64,000 bases of DNA from Odobenus rosmarus divergens. Its lineage: Eukaryota; Chordata; Mammalia; Carnivora; Odobenidae. The stretch lies in the NCBI RefSeq assembly GCF_000321225.1, contig NW_004450478.1:1116168-1180167 (forward strand), in the 5' to 3' direction. The first letter of the stretch is position 1, and each line of letters begins with the position of its first letter. This document shows positions 13,390 to 23,663 of this stretch, one piece after another. The translations under genes and the position numbers were made by a program. A model generated the notes under the pieces. The model saw only the letters and a program-made list of their open reading frames with translations. It was not told the DNA's origin and did not search any database.

Positions 13390-13644
13390 GCCATTTATTG
13401 AAAATAAGCCTTATCTGAACAAAACACATGCACTGTGTTAGCATGGGTTACATTTAAACTTCATTATGATTTCTGAATATTAACTCTAAGATAGTTAGGG
13501 AAATCTGACCTTAGCAAGAACATCACCTACATTTATACCAGAAGCTAAAACAGAATTGTGAATTCCCAATTCTGTATTGCATTCAATTGCATAGGACTTA
13601 GCACCACAAAAATATATACATTTTTTATTCCCTAGAACTCTTAT

Positions 13645-13713
13645 AACACACAAACACACACACAAAAACACATGTATGTGTGTTTGTTTATATACACACA
13701 TATATATGTGTGT
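13645..13713. repeat. (AC)n/(GT)n simple repeat with perfect palindrome
   Basis: An interrupted AC run on the left is followed by GT-rich and AT-rich blocks. The right part, ACACACATATATATGTGTGT at 13694-13713, is a perfect 20-bp palindrome. The alternating purine-pyrimidine makeup could favour cruciform or Z-form DNA, which is an inference. Confidence 0.8.
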
Positions 13714-14607
13714 TATTTTCTCTCATACTTATTTTATGTATTTTACATACATTTATATTTCCTCTTAGCAAGGACATATTGTGATACAAAAGTCCAGCTT
13801 TTGGGGTGTGTGTATGTTTTAGTTTACAACATAAAAACTTCTGAAACGTGACCCAGTTGTACTTGACTTTAGAGTTACACTTCTAAGGTAACAGATCTTT
13901 CTAAAAAATGTATATTGTTGTTAAACAGTAAACCCTTAAAAAGCACCAAATGTGGTAGAGAATATATACAGAAAACATGCTTAGGCAGTTACATAGCTTA
14001 CATAAGCAGTGAAGTTTCCATATTTGTATATATTTCCCTCCTGTATATATTATTCCATCTGGTAGCCTACCCTGAGGCTTCATTTTATCACCCTACTTGT
14101 CCTATAAGTTTCTTGAGATTTTTATTGAAAGAAACAATGAAAATGCAAATTAGTTATATTTTTCATCATAATCTTTTTTTATACTGAAGGATCCCTCTCC
14201 CTTTCCTGTTCCTGCTTCTGTACTCTACTTCCAATGAGTTTCATTGCCCGAAAGCTATCATTTTTAGGCTTCTAATATTGTTTTCTGTTCAGAGGGCTTA
14301 ATAACTACTTTTTAATGGATTCTGTTTACCTCAGAGGCAGGCATTTTGGAGAATTCAGCTTATATTAGGGCAGGATTAAAAACTTCTATGTGGCTTTGGG
14401 GGCTTCTTCCCTCAGAAAATTAAAACGGTTTAATCTTTTGACTAAAAAAGGAACCAAAATGATTCCTTCTAAAAATGAGACACTTGAGATTTGAAAGGGA
14501 TCACAAAAGAGACAGTCCTTCATGTAGTTAAATGCATAGGCAGAATATTTTATGCACAGAATTATTTAAGTTCTTTTCATTATTATTATTATTTTACCGG
14601 CTTAAAA

Positions 14608-14618
14608 AAAATGGCGGC
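14608..14618 (+). promoter_or_regulatory. YY1-like motif
   Basis: AAAATGGCGGC matches the YY1 consensus AANATGGCGGC. It lies in AT-rich surroundings, 8 bases before a CTCF-like core. Both CpGs of the 35-base block are in the motifs. Single motif matches are weak evidence of binding. Confidence 0.4.
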
Positions 14619-14626
14619 CTAACCAA

Positions 14627-14642
14627 GTGCTAGAGGGCGCCG
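14627..14642 (+). promoter_or_regulatory. CTCF-like core motif, plus strand
   Basis: GTGCTAGAGGGCGCCG contains the informative CTCF core (TAGAGGGCGC). It matches 11 of 14 positions of CCASYAGRKGGCRS, with the three misses at the left edge. Position next to a YY1-like motif makes a regulatory or insulator role plausible. Only sequence supports this. Confidence 0.4.
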
Positions 14643-15109
14643 TTCTATTGTTCCAATAAAGATAACCATGGAATCCAAGTTGTATAGTCCTTTAAAAGCT
14701 TCTTTTTAGACTTAAAATTTTCTCTATTTCTGTGCTCCCTTCGGTCATGAAAAATCCATTTCATAAGTGATTTAAATAATGCCAAATTTAATTCCCAAGA
14801 AGAAGTCCTTTCATTTATTCATTTGCTCACTTATACATATGTTGCTCATGTGTCCCTATTACCTGCATAGATTGACAGGGGACACAAAGTCATCTGTCTA
14901 ATGACAGAGGAAGAAGTCAGGAGATGATTTAAATTTGGACAGACATGGATAAGAGAATTAAAAGAAAAAGCTGCTTTTCATTTTAGACATGATTCATTTA
15001 CATGTGAATACTTGACCCCTACAGGACAATTTAAAGGAGAGCAGACACTAACTGATAGAAGAAATAATAGTCAGAGAACAATAGTCATCATCTACAACAA
15101 ACTTCTGTA

Positions 15110-15232
15110 GTTCAAACAAGGCACAAACAGGTAAGGCACTGTGCTACAAAGCTGAGGTGCAAAGAAGAAAAATGTATCATTCCCACCTCCTTAATACGTG
15201 GCTGGGAAGACAGGATTAATACAAATAAGCAC
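15110..15232 (-). mobile_element. L2 LINE 3' end fragment, minus strand
   Basis: AAGGCACTGTGCTACAAAGC, then CAAAGAAGAAAAATGTATCA and TGGGAAGACAGG, resembles the reverse complement of the L2 3' end (GGCACTGTGCTAGG ... GGGGAGACAGA). It is short and diverged, so this is a moderate call. Confidence 0.5.
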
Positions 15233-15234
15233 TC

Positions 15235-15475
15235 TCTTCATCTTCTTTCCATTTTCTGAACTCCCTGGCACTTTACCAATATTTATCTTCTACATTTACC
15301 ATTATCTGCCTTGTTTTAATTATTCCTGCATACACGTGTGAGATCTCTGATTCCAGACTGTGAGCCCTGTGAGTTCAACAACCTTGTGACTATTTCATCC
15401 AGGTATAATACCAGGAAGCAGCCCTCACAGCAAAGGGCACATAACAATACTTGAACATGAACGAATAAAACAAAT
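15235..15475 (+). mobile_element. L2 LINE 3' end
   Basis: CTGAACTCCCTGGCACTTTA, an AT-rich stretch, AGACTGTGAGCCCTGTGAG and a decayed GCACATAACA...AACGAATAAAACAA follow the L2 3' UTR order (TAGACTGTGAGCTCC ... AATGAATGAA). It is followed about 40 bases later by a second L2 end in the same direction. Confidence 0.65.
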
Positions 15476-15512
15476 TACAAGGCAAAATAACACAAGTGCC
15501 ACATACATCGGA

Positions 15513-15805
15513 TCTTCAACTAAATGTCATGTTAGAGAGGACTTCTCTGACTACCCAGTCTATATTTTTGCCTAGCCCACCACCTCTCTGACCACTCTCA
15601 TTGCTTCATTTGCAAAGTTTTTATTGCTACCTTTTTTTTACATTAAATATTTATTTTCACTCCAATTCAATACTACATAAGCTCCGTGGGAAAAAGGAAA
15701 GGGAATCTGTTTTATCTAGTGCTATGAAAATCCCCTTCCTTTTAGAGCACTACCTGACACAAAGAACTACTCAATAAATGTTTGTCGAATCAAGAAATGA
15801 AGAAA
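15513..15805 (+). mobile_element. L2 LINE 3' end
   Basis: GAGGACTTCTCTGACTACCC, ACATAAGCTCCGTGGG and TACTCAATAAATGTTTGTCG followed by AATCAAGAAATGAAGAAA match the ordered pieces of the L2 3' terminal region (CTTCCCTGACC, TGTAAGCTCC, CTCAATAAATGTTTGTTGAATGA). It is diverged but recognisable end to end. Confidence 0.75.
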
Positions 15806-16661
15806 TAACGTTGTAGGAAATGGTGGTGAGTTTAATTTTAGATAAAATAGATTTAAGGCACTAACAAGTCATTCAGCTAGAGGTAATAAACACCTAAACA
15901 CTAGATCAGAAGGAGCAGGCCCCCTGTGGTCCTGAGGGCTCTGACTGACATGCTAACATGTACCCATGTTGGTGTAGCTGTTGGATGATCAGTAATACCA
16001 TGCTAATTAGTGTTTTAAGGTGAAATCCCTTAGTTCATATCCAAGCACTGAGTTGTTTTGAACAACTTATTTACATGTAGTGCATCTCAAGCTATATAAA
16101 TAAGCAGTTCTCCAAAGGAGACATTTCAAACGGGCATTCAGATGGGATACATGGCCCCTGAAAGTTGAGAGTGCTCAGGAATATTCATTTCAGAGAACTG
16201 GACTGAAATTAAGAGTTCAGGACCTCTGCTGCTACCAAATAATTAATAAGGAGGCTTGGATTTCTGTGTTTCAATCCTGCCCCCCCTCAATAGAGGTGGG
16301 CAGGGGTAGAGAGATGGTGTACATGGATTATAAAATTCTGTCCAACTGTAACGCTTCCAGATTCTATTATCGTCAGTGTGGAAGGCTTTGGTAGTCAGAG
16401 GAATGGGGAAGATGAAGGAAAAGCAAGACGATCATGTTCTAACTAAACACACTCATTTTGCAAGCACCATTCTTCACCTGTGCCGACATCTGGTGACATT
16501 TCTCTTAGAAATATTTAAAATGCATCAGTAACAAATAATTTCGATATCCACCGCTATAAAATGAAGGAGTAAGCATTATGATTTTAGTAGAAAGGCACTA
16601 ACCCTTCTTTCTACTCCATTTTCATCAAATGAGAGCAGGTACATAAATGAGTTTTGGGCTT
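15806..16661. other. Unique sequence with one CTCF-like motif
   Basis: No repeat body or gene recognised. The only item of note is the CTCF-like match at 16482-16496. Confidence 0.5.
16482..16496 (-). promoter_or_regulatory. CTCF-like core motif, minus strand
   Basis: On the minus strand TCACCAGATGTCGGC agrees with 12 of 14 positions of CCASYAGRKGGCRS. It lies 1.85 kb from the plus-strand match at 14627 and points toward it. Candidate only. Confidence 0.35.
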
Positions 16662-16676
16662 AATAATTTCTATTTA

Positions 16677-16867
16677 GGGTGCCTGGGTGGCTCAGTTGGT
16701 TAAGCGACTGCCTTCGGCTCAGGTCATGATCTTGGAGTCCTGGAATTGAGTCCTGCATTGGGCTCCCTGCTCAGCAGGGAGTCTGCTTCTCCCTCTGACC
16801 CTCCCCCCTTTCATGCTCTCTCTATCTCATTCTCTCTCTCAAATAAATAAATAAAATCTTTTAAAAA
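16677..16867 (+). mobile_element. SINEC, plus strand, young type with target duplication
   Basis: Full-length copy with head GGGTGCCTGGGTGGCTCAG, GTTAAGCGACTGCCTTCGG, a CT-rich body, AAATAAATAAATAAAATC and an A tail. The target duplication AATAATTTCTATTTA (16662-16676) returns at 16868-16882 with one change. This head is the arctoid type that also occurs at 23435, 30493, 36192 and 41474. Confidence 0.95.
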
Positions 16868-16882
16868 AATAATTTCTATCTA

Positions 16883-17984
16883 TCTTTTGGTCATAATTAT
16901 TCACATTTTCATTGTTGAATATCAAGAAGCCCATTTGTCAGCAGTATTCTAAGAAAAAACAGGTAGAATATGTGAATGCTGGTTTTATATCAGAGATTGA
17001 GAATTATTTTTAATAACATACATGAAAATACCCTTTGCTGAATGTCCGTAGACAAGCATTTTATTTATCACATGATAACATAATTAGGCTAACTAAGCAG
17101 CTAATACTAACTTAAAGATAATTAAATGAGAATCCCAAAAAGGCGCAGTTAAACTTTAAGTAGATAATAGTGCAATAGAAAAGACACCGTTTAAAAGCAA
17201 ATGATAAAACCTGACATAATGTAATGAATATAAATTAACTTTAATTGTAGTTTATTGTCTCATTTTCAAAAACACAATCTCCAACTCTTCTAGAACATAA
17301 GATACATATCATATGTATATATGATATATAAGAACATATCATATATAAGAACATATCATAACTTCAAGCAATTCATTTTATCAGTGCAATAGTAAACTTT
17401 CCTGGTTTTCCTTTTTCCGAATTAGGGAACATAAACATAATTTCACAAGATTTCTGTATGTTTTCTCCGAGTGAAAGTTGTTTTTGTTATATCAATTATT
17501 TCTCTCAGAGATATGTGGGAGAATAAAAGAAAATATTAACAAATATTAGAACAATAATACATCTGTTGATGTATATGATAAATTATATTATCAGGGCATT
17601 TAAAAATTAAAAATCAGCAATCTTTCACATACATTTTCAGTAATGGTCACTTTTCCTAATTGATAGAATACAGAATAAATTAAAATCTAGGACTGTGAAT
17701 TAAACTAGAATGTAAAATGAGTTAAGATTCGTGTGGTATGCTGTTCTTTCCACAAGACACCAAGATATACAAAAAGCACAAAGACTCCACGGAACCAGCC
17801 AAAAATTACCCCATCTCTCCACTAATAGTATAAAAATGGTCCTACCGATCAACCATTTTAATGATTATTGAAAGACACACCACTCTCTCTTTTATAACAG
17901 TATTACACAGCGAAAACTGAGGGAAGGCTTCAGAAAGGAAGCACTGACTCAGGATTACTTGAATGGGGAACATGGTGGTAACAT
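16883..17984. other. Unique AT-rich sequence
   Basis: No gene or repeat family recognised, apart from the short tandem duplication at 17326-17359 and its AT-rich surroundings. Confidence 0.5.
17326..17359. repeat. 17-bp perfect tandem duplication
   Basis: The unit ATATAAGAACATATCAT is present twice in a row without a mismatch (17326-17342, 17343-17359). It is preceded by an AT-rich palindrome-like CATATCATATGTATATATG stretch. Probably slippage. Confidence 0.85.
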
Positions 17985-18530
17985 GTATCAGTTAAGATTC
18001 TTTAGCCACATGTAACCCAATGCTTAGCTAAAAGTACTTTAAGAAATAGTCATTTATTGTCTCTCTTAACAAGAACTCTAGGGTTAGGCAGTTTCATGGT
18101 TGATTCAGTAGCTTAATAATGTTTGTTCCATTTTTCTGCTCTGTCTTCATTTGGTGTGTTGGTAATATCCCCTAGTTAGGGCTTTAGGATTACTACAGCT
18201 GCTATAAGTATCATATCTTCCTAGAACAACTTCCAAATGAATAAAACCTTCCCATGCATCAGGGACTTCCAGCAGAAACCCCCCCTCCCCGCCCCACAAC
18301 TAGCCTATTGGCCAACACTGCTCCACATGTCCAGTCTCCAGTTGTTGGCAAACCAATCATTGGTAAAGACAAATGGGGTCACCATGACTGACTTGGACAA
18401 CATACTCATTTATCTCACGAAACACTGGTTGGATGCCATTTTTTTTTCAGAGGAACACACTAGTCCATTCCTGAGCAAAATGGGACTTCTTTTAGGAAAG
18501 AAGAAAGGGGTATGACTGTGGGGAAAAATA
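17985..18530 (+). repeat. Probable ancient interspersed repeat, family not resolved
   Basis: The order of pieces (a start like CAGTTAAGATTCTTTAGCC, GTCATTTATTGTCTCTC, a CTCTGTCTTC stretch, CCTATTGGCCAACA, GGAAAGAAGAAAGGGGTATG) reminds me of a diverged, widely dispersed mammalian repeat. I cannot name the family with confidence. The 92-codon open frame at 18237-18515 lies inside it and is not believed to be coding. Confidence 0.35.
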
Positions 18531-21300
18531 CACCAATAACTGCCACAAAAACAATATCAGTACAATTTTTCACCTGAAAAATCTGATTACATTCTGACTT
18601 CTAACCAACCCTGATAGTAGAGAAGCTGAGGAAATTGCTTTGTCCCCCTTGCAATCGAAGCCAAGTTCTCTACCAAGCACCAAGCATAGTCCCTGTCATT
18701 TAGTGCATGTTTGATGAATAAATGAAGAAGCCCTAAAACTGTTGATTTCCTTTCTCTGATGGTGACACTGCAAGTAGAGATAGAGAAGGAACTTTAGTCC
18801 ATAGTGACAGACTGGCCGGCATTTCTTAAACAAGTCAGAAAGAGGACACCTTAATAATGAGTGTCCTGGAGACTCCGAAGGGTACAATGTTAAAAGTTGT
18901 GAGTGGAACTCAGAAGTGCCTTATCCTCTGTGGAAAGGGATAACATCAAAATAACTAATTAGAAAGATATTGGTCATGTTTTTATAGTCAATACAAGGAG
19001 CAAACACCCAATACAAATGTGAAAAGTTCTGTTCTCTAGGATACTTAGCAAAAGGAATGATTATTTGAAGAATATTATAACTAGCATTTAATAATATTTG
19101 TACAACCTGAATATGTATAACACAATTCAGACATTCTATGCTCCTAGAAAAAAGAGAATTAAGGAGCATGAAAATTTGAGGATGGCACTGTCATCAATGA
19201 GCAGATCAGACTAGCATAGTCATGACAAAAGCAAGTTCTAGGTCAGAAACTTAAGTAAAATGGAGGATGAGAATTCTGAATAATCAAAAAGTTAAATCTC
19301 TTTCATTTCTCTTCAAGAAGAAAAATAAATCAGAAGTGGAACTCGCATTTCAGAGACTCAGCAGACTTGAGGTCCGAGAACTTATATACAGATAGAGTAA
19401 TGGTAGACATGATGAGGTAAACACAGATTCCATTGCAGTTTGTATAAAATCATCTTGTTTTCTCTCTCTCTCTTTTAATGTTTTTCTGGCTTCCTACATG
19501 AGCCATTGGGATAATAGTGGCCATCTCCAAATGGAGCCTTTATGTAGTAAAATAGTTGTAATAAGAAAATGGAGTACTTCATCATCACCTAAAAGCAAAA
19601 GGGATACTGCTGATTAACTAGAAAGCCTCTGTCAAGACAGGACCTAATTTTGTACAAAGGATTGAACTCTGTGTGCATGCTAGCGTGGAGTAGCCTTACA
19701 CCTGGGGCCTTCAAATATAGCAAGTTCATCTTTGCTAAAATACATTTCATGAAGTTCAAGTTAGCACACTGCATTTCAGTGCCTCGGGCCTCATGGCTTA
19801 AGCAACTACAAGTAAGTACAAGTTATTTTCAAGGAGGCAAAGATGAATAATAGTAAAAAGAATTACAAAAGCACTCCTGAAATATGATGTCAGGGTATGT
19901 GAATTTCTTCTTAAATAATGAGGACTATGGTGGATTGGTTAATATTTTTCATTATTCCCACCAGCTTGCGTTTTAAGTCAGAGGTGTTGCACTCCAAGCC
20001 AATTTTCAGCCACAAAGTAAGTTACACACCCTGGTAGACCAATTGTCTCTGGGTAATTACTCTGGGTAGACTCCTCTAGACAAGATGGTAGACCTTACAG
20101 CTCGGAAGCAGTTTCCAGCAAGGGCCAGAGGTAGCAACGTAGATGAGTACAGATAAAGGTGGAGTCTCAGTGTGTATCTACACCAAGACTAGGAGAAAAA
20201 GGAGACTCTCTTCTTCCACTACAGGGAAGATTCCCCCTACAGAGTTGGTAGTTACCTAAGCACTGAGATCACATAAGCTCCGAGGATTCTACAGACTCAT
20301 TAGACCTGTCATGGTACATACCCGCATACAGGAGTCTGCCCAGGTTCTCACAAATACTTCTTCCTTCTCATCAGATTACCTGGAGAGGGACAACCATCTG
20401 ACAGTGTGCAAGGAACACTGTGCTACTAGGAAGTTGACATGATGATATCAGATGCCACAGTGTCCGTTGGCAGAATTTGGAACTCGGAGATAAATGCACG
20501 ATCACACAGCTGAAGACAGAAATATCCGAATTCAAGCATAGTCAACACCTGTTGTATGAGCTATTTGTCGCTGCAGAATCTAGTTTCCATTCAGCTCTGC
20601 AGTGTCAACTCCCTGTCTGATGTCACGAGAGCGGTTAAATTTCTACTCCACAGCTTTATTTGAATTCTGATAAGATGTTTTGTTCTGCCCAGGAAAGCTC
20701 TTTGAAAAAGCAATTTCTAAGGAACATTCTGACCAAGCCAATTTTTTAAGAAGTCTCTCTTACTTAGAAAAAGTAAAAACTGATACCATTCTGATGAGAA
20801 GGAACCCTTGTTCTCTCCCACTCCCCTGGTGATCAGGAGTTCTATTAGAATCTGTTTCCACTTTTCTTCTGAATCCTTTATAGGGAAAAGAAGCAAGAAC
20901 TCCTAGATCTCTGGGAGCATATTCAAGAGACTGAAAAGATTAATCAGTCCCCTCCTCTCCACACACTCTTCTGTACAGTAAGCAGGAAGGAATTAGAAAA
21001 CTTTCTCTCTAGCAGATGTCGTGACATTAGTCCCTGAGGGATATATGGAGGATCTTTACATCAAACATGCTTGCGTTTCCGGAGCCCCACGTATGGATAT
21101 CTTGATTCTAAATTAAGATTAAATGGTAAATCACTATTAACAATATTCTAATCAAGGTGTTTTCATGAGATTAAGGGCACATAAATACGTAATCCTTATA
21201 GTTAGTGAAATACGGGTTGAAATTTACCTTTTAAAATATTTCACCTTTTAAAAACAGCAGACTTCTTTCAAAAGTATGTGTTTTGTAATTGAGGTTCAGC
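18531..21300. other. Mostly unique sequence, no gene seen
   Basis: A short L2-tail-like scrap may lie near 18675-18730 (GTTTGATGAATAAATGA). Otherwise no repeat body is evident. Open frames at 18696-19169 and 19589-19850 overlap on both strands and carry no motif. The stretch at about 20460-20720 keeps several CpGs and could be conserved non-coding sequence, but comparison would be needed to say so. Confidence 0.45.
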
Positions 21301-21316
21301 TATTTCATTGTACTTT

Positions 21317-21510
21317 TTTTAAAAAAGATTTTATGTATTTATTTGACAGAGAGAGAAAGCACGAGTAGGCAGAGAGGCAGGCAGAGGGAGAAGGAGAAGC
21401 AGGCTCCCCGCTGAGCAGGGAGCCTGACGCAGGGCTCGATCCCAGGACCTTGGGATCATGACCCATGCCGAAGGCAGATGCCCAACCGACTGAGCCACCC
21501 AGCCTCCCCT
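21317..21510 (-). mobile_element. SINEC, minus strand, first of a stacked pair
   Basis: Full-length minus-strand SINEC from the A-tail complement (TTTAAAAAAGATTTTATG) through a GA-rich block and GAAGCAGGCTCCCCGCTGAG to the head TGAGCCACCCAGCCTCCCC. Its target TATTTCATTGTACTTT lies before it at 21301-21316 and again after it at about 21510-21525. A second SINEC sits directly beyond that repeat. Confidence 0.9.
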
Positions 21511-21526
21511 ATTTCATTGTACTTTT

Positions 21527-21728
21527 ATTTTTTTTTTTAAGGATTTTATTTATTTATATTTTGAGAGAGAGAGAATGAGAGATAGAGAGCACGAGAGGGA
21601 AGAGGGTCAAGGGGAGAAGCAGACTCCCTGCTAAGCAGGGAGCCCGATGCGGGACTCGATCCTGGGACTCCAGGATCATGACCTGAGCCGAAGGCAGTTG
21701 TTTAACCAACTGAGCCACCCAGGCGCCC
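21527..21728 (-). mobile_element. SINEC, minus strand, second of a stacked pair
   Basis: Full-length minus-strand copy (AAGGATTTTATTTATTTATA ... GAGCCACCCAGGCGCCC). It begins where the right-hand target repeat of the previous SINEC ends. TCATTGTACTTTTA follows it at 21729-21742, so the target core is present three times. It inserted into the flanking duplication of the first copy or, less likely, arose by unequal exchange. Sequence differences between the two bodies argue for a separate insertion. Confidence 0.9.
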
Positions 21729-22021
21729 TCATTGTACTTTTAATAGTAAAATAATAATAGAGCAATATTGCAACAAGTATGGAACACATTTGGCATCTAG
21801 TCTGGACTATGAGTCTGAATCCCTACTATAACCTGGAGAACACTTCCCTGAATCTCAGATTCAGTCAAATACCTGGATAAATGTGGCTTTCTTACCAGTT
21901 AGGGCTGCAAAAACTAAAGCTATACTATGTAACAGATACATTTATCCCTGAATTTATATATCATATAAAAAATTGCAAATGATCTATGTGCCAGTTTAAG
22001 GAAGAGTTGTATAAATTGTAT

Positions 22022-22352
22022 CAGGAGTCCACAAGCTTTTTCTGTAAAGCACCAGATAGTAAATATTTCCAGCTTTGCAGGCCATCGACTCTCTGTCAAA
22101 ACTACTCAACTCTGATGTTGTAACGTGAAAGCAATCACAGAAAATAGACAAACAAATGAACATGTGTGAGTTCCAATAAAACTTTCTTTATAGGCACTGA
22201 AATTTGAATTTCATACCATTTTTGTGTGTCATAAAATATCCTTTTGATTTTTTCAGCCATTTAAAAATTTAAGAGTCATTCTTAGCTTGCAAGCCATGCA
22301 AGAACATGAGGCAGACCAAATTCACCCATGGGCTGCAACTTGCAAAACCCTG
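22022..22352 (+). mobile_element. hAT (MER1/Charlie-type) non-autonomous DNA transposon relic
   Basis: The left end CAGGAGTCCACAAGCTTTTT is followed by CTGTAAAGCACCAGATAGTA, CTACTCAACTCTG, GTTCCAATAAAACTTTC and an inner ATTTGAATTTCATACCA. It runs to the inverted terminal end AACTTGCAAAACCCTG. This order is that of the mammalian MER1-type hAT family with GGGTCGGCAAAC-like termini. A relative in opposite orientation is at 53524. No convincing 8-bp target duplication remains. Exact subfamily is not resolvable by eye. Confidence 0.75.
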
Positions 22353-23422
22353 CTCTACAGATGGAGGTCTTCCTAGGCCCTGGAGATGCTGCTACACAGA
22401 GCAATGAGTAATTCATTGTTCTCATTTTTGAGCTTCTGAAAACCATGTTTGTCATCCTTAGTCTTTGTTTCAAGACTCCATCTTGATTCCATAATCTTTG
22501 GGGAAAAAAAACATAATCCTTAAAGAAAAAAATTTGAAGACTAAGACTCAAGCCTGTTATGATTTTAAAAATAAAGCTACCTGCACCACTCTGAAAATAC
22601 TTTTGTCTATATTTCCCGGTGTTACTACTCTCAAAAAAGATCTTTTTTTTTTTTTTTAAGACTGAGAACAGGAAAGGAAGTCTTACCTCCTTATGCCAAT
22701 AGCTAGATCCTGAATATGAAGGAAAAAAAAGGTTTTTTTTTGCAGATGGGATAACTCTGTGATGGATCCAAAAGCAGACTCCACGTAGTCAATCCTCTCT
22801 TCCAACTGGTGTCCCTCTGTTTCACCATCACTCCAGATGCTTTAGAAAACCTTATCACACTTATAATACACACATAGTGTCACTATGTTACAGCCTTATC
22901 TTATGAGAAATGGGACAGTGGGTTGAAAAATGCCCAGTAGTGGGCCTAACTCAGATATTCACTGGCAGTATCACATTGCATTTTCACTTTCTGGACAAGA
23001 AAAATTCAACACAGAATGCAAAATTAAAACATTGAACAAGCAGCATACAGAATACCAGGAGACACTGGTATTCTTTGCTTTTTTTTCTTGTCACCAATTT
23101 TGAATCGCAGTGAATAATACTGCAAACAAATTTTTTTTTAAATGTTTATGCCTTGGTTACATATTGAAATAGGTTTTTAATTTTGTTTTTGAACTAATAT
23201 ATTTTCAACTCAATAATCTGATTTTGTAGTTTGCTCTATATTTCTATATAAAGAATGAGTTTAAAAAGAAGAGTGAGTTAAAGTCACCATCTGTATCATT
23301 TGAACCTAATATTTGCTTGAGATATATACATAATAAATCCCAAATCATAAAATTTATGATGCAGGTTGTCCCTCATTTTATTTTTGGATCAATATTCTGG
23401 TTAAGTAATTATGATTTATATG
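22353..23422. other. Unique sequence, no gene seen
   Basis: Contains T runs near 22647-22660 and 22733-22741 and no recognised repeat body or gene. Confidence 0.5.
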
Positions 23423-23434
23423 AAAACTTGGTCA

Positions 23435-23628
23435 GGGCGCCTGGGTGGCTCAGTTGGTTAAGCGACTGCCTTTGGCTCAGGTCATGATCCTGGAGTCCCA
23501 GGATCGAGTCCCACATTGGGCTCCCTGCTCGGCAGGGAGTCTTCTTCTCCCTCTGACCCTCCCCCATCTCGTGCTCTCTCTCTCTTTCTCTCTGTCAAAT
23601 AAATAAATAAAATCTTAAAGAAAAAAAA
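23435..23628 (+). mobile_element. SINEC, plus strand, young type with target duplication
   Basis: Head GGGCGCCTGGGTGGCTCAG, GTTAAGCGACTGCC, TCCTGGAGTCCCAGGATCG, a CT-rich body, AAATAAATAAATAAAATC and an A tail. The target AAAACTTGGTCA (23423-23434) returns as AAAACTTGATCA (23629-23640). It lies only 35 bases from the L1 at 23664. Confidence 0.95.
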
Positions 23629-23663
23629 AAAACTTGATCATAAATCATCACTATGCCTCTTTC

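Larger units (their letters stand above)
11587..15109. other. Unique sequence, candidate motifs but no gene
   Basis: About 3.5 kb without a recognised transposon. It contains a frameshifted open stretch on the minus strand (12848-13389), an AC/GT palindromic repeat (13645-13713) and a YY1-like plus CTCF-like motif pair (14608-14642), each listed separately. No promoter, exon chain or polyadenylation context could be tied to them. Confidence 0.5.

Noticed and set aside
16677..16760. tRNA-like sequence in SINEC heads
   Set aside because: The heads derive from a tRNA but lack an intact cloverleaf and are joined to SINE bodies, so they are not tRNA genes.
22014..22360. 8-bp target duplication for the hAT relic at 22022
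   Set aside because: The flanks AATTGTAT and CTCTACAG do not match, so no duplication was claimed.
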